Below are positions 6,285-6,884 of a DNA stretch of 6,884 bases, in pieces. The stretch spans positions 23,402 through 30,285 of the forward strand of contig DBME01000297.1 of assembly GCA_002298155.1 (NCBI GenBank). Reading direction: 5' to 3'. Every line of letters begins with the position of its first letter. Positions within the stretch are counted from its first letter, which is position 1. This DNA is from Holophagaceae bacterium UBA706. GTDB taxonomy: Bacteria; Acidobacteriota; Holophagae; Holophagales; Holophagaceae. The translations under genes were made by a program, and so were the position numbers. The notes beneath the pieces were generated by a model. That model saw nothing but the letters and a program-made list of their open reading frames with translations, was not told the DNA's origin and made no database searches.

Positions 6285-6327
6285 GTCCCCACCTGGGGAC
6301 CTCCTTGCTCCGGCGGATTGCCGGGGC
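6285..6327 (+). promoter_or_regulatory. two-hairpin rpsF leader, possible S6:S18 autoregulatory element
   Basis: GTCCCCA (6285-6291) pairs perfectly with TGGGGAC (6294-6300). Then GCTCCGGC (6307-6314) pairs with GCCGGGGC (6320-6327) with one G-U over a GGATT loop. The second stem ends 13 nt before the rpsF Shine-Dalgarno GGAGG (6341-6345). The S6:S18 complex is known to bind a structured motif with a conserved CCG in the rpsF leader of many bacteria; CCG occurs here in the 5' arm. Neither hairpin has a U-run, so termination is less likely. The assignment is by position and rough resemblance only. Confidence 0.4.
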
Positions 6328-6349
6328 TTCACATCCACGAGGAGGACTG

Positions 6350-6739
6350 ATGCGTCGATATGAGACCATCTTCATCGCCTCCCCCACGTTGACGGATGAA
6401 CAGGCTGAAGAGCTTGTCCGCCACTTCGAGGGGATCATTGCCGAGCAGGGTGGCGAACTGCTCAAGACCGAAAAGTGGGGCCGCAAAAAGCTGGCCTACG
6501 AAGTCCAGAAGTTCAGCGAGGGCTACTACACCCTGTTCGAAATGAACGCGGGCCCCACGCTCATCGCCGAGCTCGAGCGGCGCTTCCGCAACCACGATTC
6601 CGTGATCAAGTATCTGTCCGTCCGCATGGACGAGCAGGCCAAGGCCGCCGATCGCCAGAAGGTGCGCTACGAGCGCGAAGGCCGTCGCAAGGCCCAGGCC
6701 GGCATCAAGGAACGCTCCCTTGAAGAGGTGATGGGATGA
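6350..6739 (+). CDS. rpsF: 30S ribosomal protein bS6
   Basis: A 129-residue small-subunit protein that binds the platform of the 30S with S18. The S6 ferredoxin-like fold is evident: MRRYETIFIASPTLTDEQ as the first strand, a helix (about 17-34), GGELLKTEKWGRKKLAYEVQKFSEGYYTLFEM (34-65), and the RFRNHDSVIKYLSVRMDE segment (78-95). A charged Lys/Arg/Glu tail (96-129) extends beyond the fold and makes the protein somewhat longer than a minimal S6. The ATG at 6350 is chosen because GAGGAGG lies just upstream and the conserved MRRYE starts there; the open frame begins 15 codons earlier at 6305 without homology. The stop overlaps the rpsR start (ATGA), so S6 and S18 are probably made in matched amounts. 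Confidence 0.97.
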   Translation: MRRYETIFIASPTLTDEQAEELVRHFEGIIAEQGGELLKTEKWGRKKLAYEVQKFSEGYYTLFEMNAGPTLIAELERRFRNHDSVIKYLSVRMDEQAKAADRQKVRYEREGRRKAQAGIKERSLEEVMG

Positions 6740-6884
6740 AGCGGCGTACTGACGGTAAGGGAAAGCCCAAGAAGAAGAAGGTATTTGGCGGCCGGCGCAG
6801 CAAGTTCTGCAAGTTCTGCGTCGAGAAGTCCACCTTCATCGATTACAAGGACGTGAAGACCCTCAGCGGCTTCACCCCCGAGCG
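6736..6884 (+). CDS. rpsR: 30S ribosomal protein bS18, N-terminal part (cut by window edge)
   Basis: The window holds 49 full codons and two bases of the next. The product starts MKRRTDGKGKPKKKKVFGGRRSKF, a basic leader, then reads CKFCVEKSTFIDYKDVKTLSGFTPE. The IDYKD segment followed by the T-L step is diagnostic of S18, which pairs with S6 on the 30S platform. C25 and C28 form a CxxC, as in zinc-type S18 proteins; the remaining ligands would be beyond the window. The start overlaps the rpsF stop (ATGA at 6736-6739), with GAGGTG upstream inside rpsF as a ribosome binding site, so translation is coupled. rplI usually follows in this cluster but cannot be seen here. Confidence 0.95.
   Translation, partial: MKRRTDGKGKPKKKKVFGGRRSKFCKFCVEKSTFIDYKDVKTLSGFTPE

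Noticed and set aside
5008..6486. 492-codon open frame on the minus strand opposite rplY, pth and rpsF
   Set aside because: It spans three well-supported genes and the gaps between them. The composition is a reverse-frame artefact and there is no ribosome binding site or domain.

Overview
This is a GC-rich stretch of an ordinary bacterial chromosome, densely packed with housekeeping genes. No mobile element, CRISPR array, rRNA or tRNA is visible. Codon use is uniformly GC-rich, starts include GTG and TTG, and the ribosomal genes carry strong Shine-Dalgarno sequences. Composition and protein style suggest a free-living high-GC lineage such as Acidobacteriota (Holophaga/Geothrix-like). That placement is an inference from overall impression only; no marker in the window proves it.

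The left part (1-4848) is entirely on the minus strand. In transcription order it holds ppk1 (polyphosphate kinase), an Mrp/ApbC-type Fe-S carrier P-loop ATPase, a DUF4349 membrane protein, a small MazG-like nucleotide pyrophosphohydrolase of the dCTPase type, and the first 40 codons of rlmF (23S rRNA m6A1618 methyltransferase), which runs off the left edge. A perfect 15-bp hairpin sits just after the mrp stop and probably marks the end of the ppk1-mrp unit.

The middle (4849-5052) is a 204-nt divergent intergenic region. It carries a plausible sigma70-type promoter for ppk1, a perfect 7-bp inverted repeat that looks like an operator, and two GC-rich hairpins in the rplY leader.

The right part (5053-6884) is on the plus strand and holds the conserved translation cluster rplY/ctc (L25) - pth (peptidyl-tRNA hydrolase) - rpsF (S6) - rpsR (S18, cut by the right edge). 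pth begins with TTG, 3 nt after and in the same frame as the rplY stop codon. rpsR overlaps rpsF by ATGA. The 100-nt gap before rpsF has two hairpins and a candidate promoter, and could be an autoregulatory S6:S18 leader.

The genes are functionally conventional: ribosome assembly and recycling, nucleotide-pool cleaning, polyphosphate storage and Fe-S delivery. I saw no convincing new system. The points worth a second look are local: the in-frame rplY/pth junction, the degenerate N-terminal domain of Mrp, and the regulatory structures in the three intergenic regions.
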